Shown here: positions 47,416 to 56,300 of the stretch, piece after piece
How positions within the stretch are numbered: the stretch's first letter is position 1
Layout of the letters: every line of letters starts with the position of its first letter
Assembly: GCA_025458165.1 (NCBI GenBank)
Contig: JALOTB010000025.1
Location: 1-64,000 of the forward strand
Direction: 5' to 3'
DNA: 64,000 bases
Source of the DNA: Chromatiaceae bacterium
Lineage (GTDB): Bacteria > Pseudomonadota > Gammaproteobacteria > Chromatiales > Chromatiaceae
Program-made: the position numbers and the translations under genes
Notes under the pieces: model-generated
The model's database searches: none
Told to the model about the DNA's origin: nothing
The model's input: the letters and a program-made list of their open reading frames with translations, nothing else

Positions 47416-49401
47416 ATGGCGGCGAGCGACGAGGCGCAGGTACTGCCCCCTGCGAGAAGCGGCATCCGCATCAGGCAATGGATCGCCGCCGGTGTCTTCG
47501 CCCTGGCCGCGGTGTACCTCGCCCGGGTCGTCCCGACGGTCGAGATCGCCTGGGTGATGGCCTTCCTGCTCCTGACCATCTACCTGTTCGCGTTCGAGGT
47601 GGTCCCCGTGGACGTCGCCGCGGTCACCGTGATGGTGCTGCTCGGGCTGACCTCGTTCCTCGCTCCGGTGCTGGGGCTGAGCCAGGGCCTGGTGGACAAC
47701 GCGCATCTCTTCGACGGCTTCGCGTCGAACGCCGTGATCTCGATCATCGCCGTGATGATCATCGGCGCGGGTCTCGACAAGACCGGCGTGATGGGTCGTA
47801 TGGCCGCGTTCATCCTCAAGATTGGCGGCACCACCGAGGCGCGCATCATCCCGATCATCTCCAGCACCGTCGCATTCATCTCGTCGTTCATGCAGAACGT
47901 GGGCGCGGCGGCCCTGTTTCTGCCGGTGGTGAGCCGTATCTCCGCCCGCTCCGGCATCCCGATGTCGCGCCTGCTGATGCCGATGGGCTTCTGCGCGATC
48001 CTCGGCGGGACCATCACCATGGTCGGATCGAGCCCCCTGATCCTGCTCAACGACCTCATCCTCACCTCCAACAAGGCCCTGCCCGAGGCCCAGCGCATGG
48101 CGACCTGGGACCTGTTCTCGGTCACGCCGATCGGGCTCGCCCTGGTGGCGACGGGGATCATCTACTTCGTCCTCGCCGGGCGCTGGGTGCTGCCCGGCAA
48201 GGCCGAGCCGGCGGCGACCCGCGGCCAGGACACCCTCAAGTACTTTCGGGACATCTACGGTCTCGATTACTGCATGAAGGAGATGGTCGTCCCGCCGGGC
48301 AGCGAGCTGATCGGGCGCACCCTCGACGACGTGGAGCGCAAGGACCGCGTGCGGGTGGTGGCGATGCTGCGCGGCGGGAGCGATCTGCGCATCGGCCGCA
48401 ACAGCCTGGCGCGGGACGTAACCTTCGAGGCCGGCGGGGTGGTCGGCATCGTCGCCTCGCCGGAGCACTGCCGCGACTTCGCGGCCCAGCACGGGCTCGA
48501 GGTCCGCCCGCACTTCGCGACCTTCGCCGACGCCCTCTCGCCGAATAAGGCGGGCATCGCCGAGCTGGTGATCCCACCCGGCTCGATGCTGATCGGCAAG
48601 AGCGCGCGGGACATCTGGATGCGCAAGACCTACGGCTTCGCCCTGCTGGCGCTGCACCGTGGCGGTCAGACCCTGCGCAAGGGCGAGGGCATCCGCGACC
48701 TGCCGCTGCAGGCCGGCGACACCCTGGTCGGGCACATCGAGTGGGCCGCGCTGGCCCGGCTGGAGCAGGATCGCAACTTCGTGGTGGTGACGACCGAGTA
48801 CCCGCGCGAGGAGCTGCGCCCGCACAAGGTCGGCTGGGCCGGCCTGTTCTTCGCGATCGCCCTGTTCCTCATCCTGTTCACCGACCTGCGGCTCTCGGTC
48901 GGGCTGCTGGTCGGGGCCGTTGGGATGATCCTCTCCGGGGTGATCAAGATCGAGGAGGCGTACCAGGCGGTCTCGTGGAAGACCGTCTTCCTGCTCGCCT
49001 CGCTGATCCCGCTGGGGCTGGCCGTGGAGACCACCGGAACGGCCAAGTGGATCGCCGAGCACACCCTGGCCGTCGTCGGCACCATGCCAACCTGGGTGAT
49101 CCAGTCCGCGGTGGCCGTGCTCGCGACCGGCTTCACCCTGGTGATGTCGAACGTCGGGGCCACGGTGCTGCTGGTGCCGCTGGCGGTGAACATCGCCATT
49201 GGCGCTGGGGCCGACCCGGCGCTCTTCGCGCTCACCGTCGCGCTCGCGACCTCCAACTCCTTCCTGATCCCAACCCATCAGGTCAACGCCCTGATCATGG
49301 GCCCGGGCGGCTATCGGGTGACGGATTTCCTGCGCGCGGGCGGGATCATGACCGTGCTGTTCCTGATCGTGGTCATCGCAATGCTCAATCTGGTCTTCTG
49401 A
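47416..49401 (+). CDS. SLC13 family anion transporter with two TrkA-C domains
   Basis: The product is 661 residues from ATG 47416 (GAGGGGG upstream). There are membrane helices at about 15-250, then two cytoplasmic TrkA-C (RCK_C) domains at about 275-440 (GSELIGRTLDDVE, GSMLIGKSARDIW), then helices again to the end. The SLC13/DASS signature regions are present (SSFMQNVGAAALFLPV, MSNVGATVLLVPLAV, SNSFLIPTHQVNALIMGPGG-type end). Proteins of this layout take up sulfate, dicarboxylates or other anions with Na+. The adjacent BicA gene makes an inorganic-carbon or sulfate role possible, but substrate is unproven. Confidence 0.85.
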   Translation: MAASDEAQVLPPARSGIRIRQWIAAGVFALAAVYLARVVPTVEIAWVMAFLLLTIYLFAFEVVPVDVAAVTVMVLLGLTSFLAPVLGLSQGLVDNAHLFDGFASNAVISIIAVMIIGAGLDKTGVMGRMAAFILKIGGTTEARIIPIISSTVAFISSFMQNVGAAALFLPVVSRISARSGIPMSRLLMPMGFCAILGGTITMVGSSPLILLNDLILTSNKALPEAQRMATWDLFSVTPIGLALVATGIIYFVLAGRWVLPGKAEPAATRGQDTLKYFRDIYGLDYCMKEMVVPPGSELIGRTLDDVERKDRVRVVAMLRGGSDLRIGRNSLARDVTFEAGGVVGIVASPEHCRDFAAQHGLEVRPHFATFADALSPNKAGIAELVIPPGSMLIGKSARDIWMRKTYGFALLALHRGGQTLRKGEGIRDLPLQAGDTLVGHIEWAALARLEQDRNFVVVTTEYPREELRPHKVGWAGLFFAIALFLILFTDLRLSVGLLVGAVGMILSGVIKIEEAYQAVSWKTVFLLASLIPLGLAVETTGTAKWIAEHTLAVVGTMPTWVIQSAVAVLATGFTLVMSNVGATVLLVPLAVNIAIGAGADPALFALTVALATSNSFLIPTHQVNALIMGPGGYRVTDFLRAGGIMTVLFLIVVIAMLNLVF

Positions 49402-49521
49402 GGGACCAGGGAGACAGCGCTCACCCACGCGATTCTTCCAAGTGCGAGACGCCAATTTCAGTCGCGGCAGCCGCTTGCGATCGGCAATGGCGCACCTGGG
49501 AGCCGAAGCTCGGGCTGTCCG

Positions 49522-49553
49522 ATCGATCCATAGCCGGTGGTCTATGGATCGAT
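49522..49553. promoter_or_regulatory. Perfect 12-bp inverted repeat upstream of bicA
   Basis: ATCGATCCATAG (49522-49533) and CTATGGATCGAT (49542-49553) are exact complements around an 8-base spacer. It lies 75 bases before bicA and 120 after the SLC13 stop. There is no T run, so a regulator operator or an RNA hairpin is as likely as a terminator. Confidence 0.6.
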
Positions 49554-49627
49554 GTGCAAACTTCGATTGGGTTTTAGTAGGGTCTACCCCGACACTCAGG
49601 GCGGTTTAGGCGCAAACGGAGGCCTCG

Positions 49628-51340
49628 ATGCGCATTCTCAACGAGATTCGGTTCGACAACCTGCGCGGAGACCTGTTTGGCGGCGTGACCGCTGCCGTCA
49701 TCGCGCTGCCCATGGCGCTGGCCTTCGGCGTCGCCTCGGGCGCCGGGGCCGAGGCGGGGCTCTACGGTGCGGTGCTGATCGGGCTCTTCGCCGCACTCTT
49801 CGGCGGCACGCCGACCCTGATCTCGGAGCCGACGGGGCCGATGACGGTGGTGTTCACGGCGGTGGTCGCCTCGCTGATCGCCGCCGACCCCGAGAACGGC
49901 CTGGCGATGGCCTTCACGGTCGTCATGATGACGGGGCTGTTCCAGATGGCGTTTGGCGCCATGAAGCTCGGCCAGTACGTGACGATGATGCCGTACATCG
50001 TCATCTCTGGGTTCATGTCCGGGATCGGCCTGATCCTGATCATCCTGCAGCTCCCGGGGCTGCTGGGGCACGCCGCCCCGGGCGGGGGCGTGCTTGGCGC
50101 CCTGCAGGCCCTGCCCGAGCTGGTGCGCCAGATCGACCCCCAGGAGGCGGTCCTCGCCGGGCTCACCCTGGCGATCCTGTTTCTCATGCCGGCGCGCGTG
50201 AAGCGCGTCCTGCCCCCGCAGCTCGTCGGCCTGGTCCTGGGCACCCTGCTCGCGGTCTACTGGCTCGGCGACGCCGACATCCGCCGCATCGGCGAGATCC
50301 CAAGCGGCCTGCCTTCGCTGCAGATGCCGGTCTTCACCGCCGCGCAGTGGCAGATCATGATCCTCGATGCGGTCGTCCTGGCGCTCCTTGGGTCGGTTGA
50401 CGCCCTGCTCACCTCGGTGATCGCCGGGAGCCTGACGCGCCGGCAGATCGACTCCGACAAGGAGCTGATCGGTCAGGGCATTGGCAACCTCGCCTCGGGC
50501 CTCTTCGGCGGCCTGCCGGGCGCGGGGGCGACCATGGGCACGGTGGTCAACATCCAGGCCGGCGGTCGCAGCGCACTCTCGGGCCTCACGCGTGCGGCGA
50601 TCCTCGCGGTGGTCGTGATCTGGGCCGGCAGCCTGACGGCCAACATCCCGCTCGCCGTGCTCGCCGGCATCGCGGTCAAGGTCGGCATCGACATCATCGA
50701 CTGGCGTTTCATCAGCCGCGCCCACCGGGTCTCGATCAAGGGGGCGCTGATCATGTACGGCGTGATCGGGATTACCGTGTTCGTCGACCTGATCACCGCG
50801 GTCGGCATCGGGCTCTTCATCGCCAACGTGCTCACCATCCGGCGGCTCGCCGAGATCCAGGCCGAGTCGGTTTTTACCCTCCCCGCCCGGCGCAAGCGCG
50901 ACGAGACGCAATGCGCCCAGCTCACTCCGGAAGAGCGATCGTTGCTCGCCCAGGGCCGCGGCCGGCTCAAGCTCTTGTATCTCAGCGGACCGCTGGTGTT
51001 CGGCGCAGCCGTCGCGATCAACCGGCAGGCGACAAAGCTCGAAGGGGCCAAGGCGGTCGTCGTCGATCTCAGCCAGGTGCCGCACATGGGCGTGACCACC
51101 GCGGTGGCCATGGAATCGGCGGTGCGTGACGCCCTGGCCCAGGGGATCAAGGTGTTCATGGCCGGCGCCCACGGCCAGCCGCGCGAGCGCCTCGAGCACC
51201 TCGGGCTGCGGGAGGTCATGCGCAAGCACTGCTGGGTGGAGGACCGCACCGAGGCCCTGCGCCTGGCGCTGGCCGAGATCCTGCCGCCCGAGCAGCAGGT
51301 CCCGCACGCGCAGCGGGATGCGGCGGACGCACCGGCCTAA
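49628..51340 (+). CDS. bicA: SulP family bicarbonate transporter, BicA-like
   Basis: The product is 570 residues. It follows cyanobacterial BicA closely along its whole length: LRGDLFGGVTAAVIALPMAL, GGTPTLISEPTGPMTVV, MMPYIVISGFMSGIG, LLGSVDALLTSVIAGSLTR, GLPGAGATMGTVVNIQAGG and DIIDWRFISRAH, then a C-terminal STAS domain (residues about 440-550, VVDLSQVPHMGVT). BicA is a Na+-dependent bicarbonate importer of the plasma membrane. With the carboxysome operon 12 kb away it completes a CO2-concentrating mechanism. Its TAA overlaps the jetD stop codon on the other strand. Confidence 0.9.
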   Translation: MRILNEIRFDNLRGDLFGGVTAAVIALPMALAFGVASGAGAEAGLYGAVLIGLFAALFGGTPTLISEPTGPMTVVFTAVVASLIAADPENGLAMAFTVVMMTGLFQMAFGAMKLGQYVTMMPYIVISGFMSGIGLILIILQLPGLLGHAAPGGGVLGALQALPELVRQIDPQEAVLAGLTLAILFLMPARVKRVLPPQLVGLVLGTLLAVYWLGDADIRRIGEIPSGLPSLQMPVFTAAQWQIMILDAVVLALLGSVDALLTSVIAGSLTRRQIDSDKELIGQGIGNLASGLFGGLPGAGATMGTVVNIQAGGRSALSGLTRAAILAVVVIWAGSLTANIPLAVLAGIAVKVGIDIIDWRFISRAHRVSIKGALIMYGVIGITVFVDLITAVGIGLFIANVLTIRRLAEIQAESVFTLPARRKRDETQCAQLTPEERSLLAQGRGRLKLLYLSGPLVFGAAVAINRQATKLEGAKAVVVDLSQVPHMGVTTAVAMESAVRDALAQGIKVFMAGAHGQPRERLEHLGLREVMRKHCWVEDRTEALRLALAEILPPEQQVPHAQRDAADAPA

Positions 51341-52575
51341 CCCAGCGATCCGGCGACAGCGAGATCGCCGAGCAGGGTCTCGACCAGGCACTCCTCCTCG
51401 ACCGCCTCGCGGCGCTCGCGCATGGCCGCGGCGAGCCCAGGGGCCCAAGCCGGCTCGACCGGCTCGCCGATGAGCGGCTTTCCGGTCCGGGGTGCGGCGC
51501 GGTAGTCCTCCGCCGACAGGCGCCAGGCCCGCGCGCCGTAGCGGGCGATCACCGTGTTGGCGATGCGGATGCCTGGCCAGTCGAAATCGCCGTGGTAGCG
51601 CAGCCGCGCCCCCGCGGCGGCGAGCTGCCGCAGCAGGATGCCGACCGCAGCGCTCGGCTGCCCGCGGGTGCACACCAGTGGGGCCGAGCCCGCACCGAGG
51701 CGCGCGGCGGCCTCGGCAACCAGGGCCGGGTTCTCGCAGACGTGGATCTCGGCTCCCGCACAGTCCCAACACGGTTGGTCACGGACGAGCTGGCGGAGCG
51801 TCAGGTAGCAGGGGTCGCCGGCGGTCCGGGCGATCTGCAGCACAAGGTCCGTGGGGGTCGCCCCGCCAGCGGGGAGGTTGAGCACCAGCGCCAGGCTGGT
51901 GATCCCACCCCCGAGGAGCACACCGGCCCCGGCCCAAAGCTCTTGATCGCCCTCGCCCGACTCGGTCAGCTCCGGCCCTTGACGGAGCATCAGGGCGCGC
52001 CGAACCAGGGTCCCGATCGGCTGACCGGCATCCAGCCCGTGCGCATCCCCCAGCGTCTCCGCGGCCAGCCGGCTGAGGCTTAGACCCGCAGCTGGCAGGC
52101 GCTCCAGGACGTCAAGGGCGCGGCCCATCAGGGCTCGTGCCCGCTCCGGGTCGCCCTCGGCGAGCCGTTTGAGGAGCCCCGACGCCACCAGGTCCTCCAC
52201 CCAGCCCGCAACCGCAGACGGGCGGTCCCGCAGGTCCGCGAGCAGCCCGCCCCAGCGCTCCGCCGCGGTGCGCCGCTCGCCGATGAGATCCCGCAACGGC
52301 CCGCGCAGCGCGACCAAGGCACTGCGCAGGTCGGGGGCGATTCGCCCACGCTGGAGCACCTGCTCCAGGGCATCGACCGGGACGCTCAGCACCCGCCCCC
52401 GCCCCGGCGCCCGGCCGAGGAGCTGCTCCACCGCCCGCCGCTCGGCCTCGGTGGGATCAGCGAGCCGCAGCGTACCACCGACAATCCCGTGCTCCAGACG
52501 ACGGACGAGCGCATCCACCAGGCGCGCGGTCTCGGGGCGGTCGAGCAGGTCCTTGAGGCGTTCGGCGTCGATCAC
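51337..52575 (-). CDS. jetD: Wadjet type II nuclease subunit JetD (TIGR02679)
   Basis: The product is 412 residues from GTG 52575, preceded by CGGAG. The N-terminal helical part (AERLKDLLDRPE, AGRGRVLS-type Arg-rich region) leads to the Toprim-like nuclease domain: HVCENPALV supplies the acidic residue, and YHGDFDWPGIRIAN the DxD pair. JetD cuts small circular DNA after the JetABC SMC-like complex has extruded it. In ordinary systems jetD follows jetC directly; here a toxin-antitoxin pair on the opposite strand separates them by 740 bases, so jetD needs its own promoter, probably within 52576-52683. Confidence 0.9.
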   Translation of the reverse strand: MIDAERLKDLLDRPETARLVDALVRRLEHGIVGGTLRLADPTEAERRAVEQLLGRAPGRGRVLSVPVDALEQVLQRGRIAPDLRSALVALRGPLRDLIGERRTAAERWGGLLADLRDRPSAVAGWVEDLVASGLLKRLAEGDPERARALMGRALDVLERLPAAGLSLSRLAAETLGDAHGLDAGQPIGTLVRRALMLRQGPELTESGEGDQELWAGAGVLLGGGITSLALVLNLPAGGATPTDLVLQIARTAGDPCYLTLRQLVRDQPCWDCAGAEIHVCENPALVAEAAARLGAGSAPLVCTRGQPSAAVGILLRQLAAAGARLRYHGDFDWPGIRIANTVIARYGARAWRLSAEDYRAAPRTGKPLIGEPVEPAWAPGLAAAMRERREAVEEECLVETLLGDLAVAGSLG

Positions 52576-52644
52576 GGGGATACTCCGACAGGGCTTGGAG
52601 ACGGATGAGTCCGCCTGCCGTCCAGGACTCAAATTCGAATAGGC

Positions 52645-52669
52645 TATACTCGTCAACCACAGATGTGGT
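52645..52669 (+). promoter_or_regulatory. Candidate -10 box and operator of the toxin-antitoxin pair
   Basis: TATACT (52645-52650) looks like a -10 element. Right after it ACCACA-GA-TGTGGT (52656-52669) is a perfect palindrome, well placed for repression by the ribbon-helix-helix antitoxin. The antitoxin ATG is at 52684. The -35 box is not clear. Confidence 0.5.
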
Positions 52670-52683
52670 AGGAACGACATCCC

Positions 52684-52929
52684 ATGAGCAGCCCAAGCAG
52701 CGACACCATTTCCGTACGCATCCCCCGCGCCCTCTATGAGCAGGCAAGGTCCGACGCCGCCGCGGAGCATCGCACCATACCCGGGCAGATCGAGTATTGG
52801 GCGAAGGTAGGGCGGGCGGCGCTCGACAACCCCGACCTGCCGGTGAGCTTCATCGCCGAGGCGTTGGCGTCCCTCGCCGAGCCCCGTGACGAAGCCAGAC
52901 CGTTCGAGCCACGCGGCCAACGCCAGTGA
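52684..52929 (+). CDS. ParD-like antitoxin
   Basis: The product is 81 residues. The N-terminal ribbon (TISVRIPRALYEQARSDA) is followed by the EHRTIPGQIEYWAKVGRAALDNPDLP motif region, the hallmark of the ParD-like (PF11903) antitoxins that bind DNA and neutralise a RelE/ParE toxin. The Pro/Arg-rich end should be the toxin-binding, disordered part. Its stop overlaps the toxin start by GTGA. Confidence 0.88.
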   Translation: MSSPSSDTISVRIPRALYEQARSDAAAEHRTIPGQIEYWAKVGRAALDNPDLPVSFIAEALASLAEPRDEARPFEPRGQRQ

Positions 52930-53204
52930 CCTTCGCCGTCGTCCAGACCCGCCGCTTTGCCCGGGCCTACAAGAAGCTGCATGCCAACCTCGCAGCGGAC
53001 GTCGACGATGCGGTCGCCACCATTGCCGTCGAACCCGAGATCGGAGAGCGCAAGAGGGGTGACCTGGCAGCGCTGCGCGTCTACAAGTTCCGCGCCCTTG
53101 GTCAGCTCTATCTCCTGGGCTACACGGTCGACGAAGGCGTCCGTCTGATCTATCTCGAGGCGGTCGGGCCGCACGAAAACTTCTACCGGGATCTGAAACG
53201 CTAA
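52926..53204 (+). CDS. RelE/ParE family toxin
   Basis: The product is 92 residues from GTG 52926: TRRFARAYKKLHANLAADV at the N-terminus, the beta-strand core LRVYKFRALGQLYLLGYTVDEG, and HENFYRDLKR at the end, the pattern of RelE-superfamily toxins. Those either cut mRNA on ribosomes or poison gyrase. The target cannot be told here. The pair is transcribed against the Wadjet genes on both sides. Confidence 0.88.
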   Translation: MTFAVVQTRRFARAYKKLHANLAADVDDAVATIAVEPEIGERKRGDLAALRVYKFRALGQLYLLGYTVDEGVRLIYLEAVGPHENFYRDLKR

Positions 53205-53315
53205 GCCGGACACCGACCCATAAGGCGCGCCGCAGGTGACAAGCCCTGCCTCAGACACCGCTGTCGGGGATTGCGCGGATTCCGCTCTCCGGCGCCACCT
53301 CGGCAAGCGACCACC

Positions 53316-56300
53316 TCAAAACAGCGACGGCTGCCCCCCATCGCCGCCCGGCTCGGCGCGGCTCACCTCCTCGGCCTCCCCACGCGGCGGGAGCACCGCC
53401 TGGGGCTCCTCGTCGCGGGTGCGGTGGCGGCCGTCCCAGGCCCAGCGCGAGACGTAGACGGCGTCGATCCCCTCGCGGCGCACGAGCTGGGCGATGGCGA
53501 GCCCGGGGACGTCCGGATAGCAGCCCCATTCGCGCTCGCTGGTGAGCAGGAAATCGAGATCGAACTGGCACATCAGCCCGAGGCACTTGGCGCGGGCGTC
53601 GTCGTCGATGCCGGCGAAGGCCTCGTCGAGCATGACGAGCCGCGGGGCGTGCGGTCCGGCGCTGGAGTAATGGCTGCTGGCCGCGGCGAAGAGCGGCAGG
53701 GTGACGACCAGGGCCCGCTCGCCGCCCGAGGCCGGGCCGTAGGCCGGCCGCCAGCGCCCGCCCTGCCAGCGCTCGACGCGGAAGCGGTACCAGCGCCGAT
53801 AGTCGAGCGCGCGCTCCAGGTGCTCCAAGAGCGTCCCGCCCGCCTCCGATTCGCGCACGGCAGCGATGCGCCGTTGGAGCAGCTCGCCCAGGGCGCGGCG
53901 ATCCTCGTCCGACCAGGCCAGGGCGCTCTGGCGCCAGAGCCGCTTGTGGGCCTCGGCGAGCCCCGCCAGGCCCTCGCCCTCATCCAGCGGCTCCCAGGCG
54001 AGGCGCAGCTTCATCCCCGTGCTGGTGGGGCGGGCCTCCAGCTCGCGGTTGATGCCGGCGACCAGGCGCTCGGCGTCGCCGATGAGTCCCTGGAGGTGGC
54101 TCGCCATCTCGCTCACCAGGTGCTGCTCCAGGAGCGCGCGCTCCTTGGCGTCGAGCAGCTCGCGGCGCTCGCCGACCTCGCGGTCCAGGGCCTGGGCGAG
54201 CTCGTCGGCGGCGCAGGGCCTGGCCTGGAAGACGACCTGCACCAGGATCAGGTCCTCGGACTGCTCGGCCGCCGCCTCGTGGCCGTAGGCCGAGAGGGTC
54301 TGCTGCAGGGTCTGGAAGTGCTCGTGCAGACCCCGCTGGTGACGCTGCCAGGCAGGGTCGGAGTCGTCGACCTCGCCGAGGGCCTTGTCGACGGCGCGTG
54401 CCAGGCGCACCGCTGGGTCGAGCGGCCAGATGCCCTCCCGCTCCAGGGGCTCGACCCCCGGCGCGGCCAGGCGTAGCAGGCCGGAAGCGGCGAAGGCCTG
54501 GAGGCGGTCGACCGCGGCGCGTCGGAGCTGGTCGCGCTCGGCGAGGGTCTCGGCGAGCCGCAGCTCGCGCTCGGTGAGACGGCTGACGCGGGTCGCAGCC
54601 TCGACCAGCAGCCCCTCGTTCTCCTTGCGCTGGCGCTCGAAGTCGCGGATCTCGCGCTCGACCTCGGCGAGCTGGCGCTGGAGCTCCTCGACCTGGGCAC
54701 CGAGTGTGTCGCGCAGGGTGTGATAGGTCTCGCGGGCCTGACGCAGGTCGCGGGCCGCGGCGTCCGCGGCCTCCTGGTGCTCGGCGCGGCGCTCGGCCAG
54801 CTCCACGAGCGCACGGCGCGTCTCATCGAGCCGCGCCAGGGCGTCCCAGTGCCGGCGCAGGCTCGGCCAGAAGCCCGCCCCCTGGCGCCCATAATCGGCC
54901 AGGGCCTCGGCGACCTCCGCGAGCTCGGCCGGGTCCACTGGGAGGTCGAGATCCACCGCCGCCTCGTCGCGCTCGCGCCGGCGCTCCCCGGCCGCGGTGC
55001 GTGCCAGGCGCAGGACCTCGGCCAGGTGCTCGACCTCGACGCGCTGGGCCGCGGCGCGGCGCATCAGGTCGCCGAGGCTCTGGTGGGCGGCGCGCAGGGG
55101 CTGATCATCGGGGGTCGACTGCCACTCCCGCTCCAGGACGTGGCGGCGTGCCTCGATCCCGGCGACAGTCTCCGCCAGGGCCGCGATCTGCCCATCCAGG
55201 TCGGCGATGAGCTCGGCGAGCTCGGCGAGCCGGCGCCTCCGGGCGGCCTCGCGGGCACCCGCCCCGAGGTAGCCGGCCTCGTGCTTGGCCCAGGCACCCT
55301 GCATCGGACCCAGGCGCCAGCGCCCGTCCGCGGCGATCCAGACCTCGTGCCCCTGCTCGCCCCAACCGATGGCCGCCAGCACCGCCGCCACCCGCTCGGG
55401 CGCGACCCGGGCGGCGAGCGGGTCGGAGGGGTCGATGGCCGCGTGAAGGACCTGATCAAGGGCCAATGTCGCAGGTCGCCCGGGGCTGAGGAGACGGTCC
55501 CAGGTGTACGGATCGCGAACCTCGCCCTCGGGATCGACCCAGGCGTCGAGGAGTCCGCTGGCCTCCAGCGCGGCCTCGACCGCAGCCCGGACCTCGGCGG
55601 GGACCTCGGCGCGGAAGTCGACCAGGCGCCAGAGCGGGGCGCCCGGGCGCTCGCGGCGTACCTCGGCCGCGCGGGTATGGGGCACCGGAGGGGCAGCGAC
55701 CTCGCCCGCGTCCAGCCGGCGGCGCTCCTCGTCGAGGACCGTCCGCTCGGCCGCGCGGGCGGCGCGCTCCTGTTCGGCCCCGCCCTGGGCGAGGGCGAGG
55801 CGCTGCTGCGCCCCGGCGTAGGCGCGGCGCAGGGCCTCCGCGACGGGGTTGACGCCCTCCAGCGTTCGGCACCAGTCGTCGAGCTCCGCGAGCAGGGCCT
55901 CGGGGTCGGAGACGCGGAGCTCCGCGGCGACCTCCACAAAGCGGCGGACGGCCGCGACCAGGGCCTCGCCTTGCTCCGCGAGGTCGACCTCGGCGTTGGC
56001 CAGGGCCTCGGCCAGGCGCTCGGCCTCGTCGACAGCCCCCTGCCAGCGCTCCCGCGCCGACTCCTCGGCGCGCGTCGCCGCCTCCAGAGACCGGTTGAGG
56101 CCGCCGAGATGATCGAGCGCCGTGCCCCGGCGCCGCTCCAGGGCCTCGACCTGAGCGGCTGCCTCGCCGATCCGCGGGTCATCGCCGTCGGCGCGCCGCG
56201 GCCCGCCGTCCGGGAGGTCCAGGGCGGCCAGGGCCGCGCGGTGCGCCCGCTCGATGCGGGCAGCGGCCGCCGGTCTCGCCCAGCCGCCGGACAGGGCGAT

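Noticed and set aside
47164..49455. A 763-codon open frame antisense to the SLC13 gene
   Set aside because: The product is His/Asp/Arg/Gly-rich without domains; it is the mirror of a GC-rich coding sequence with strong third-position bias.
49574..51772. A 732-codon open frame antisense to bicA
   Set aside because: Its composition is low-complexity, and it overlaps the well-supported bicA and the end of jetD.
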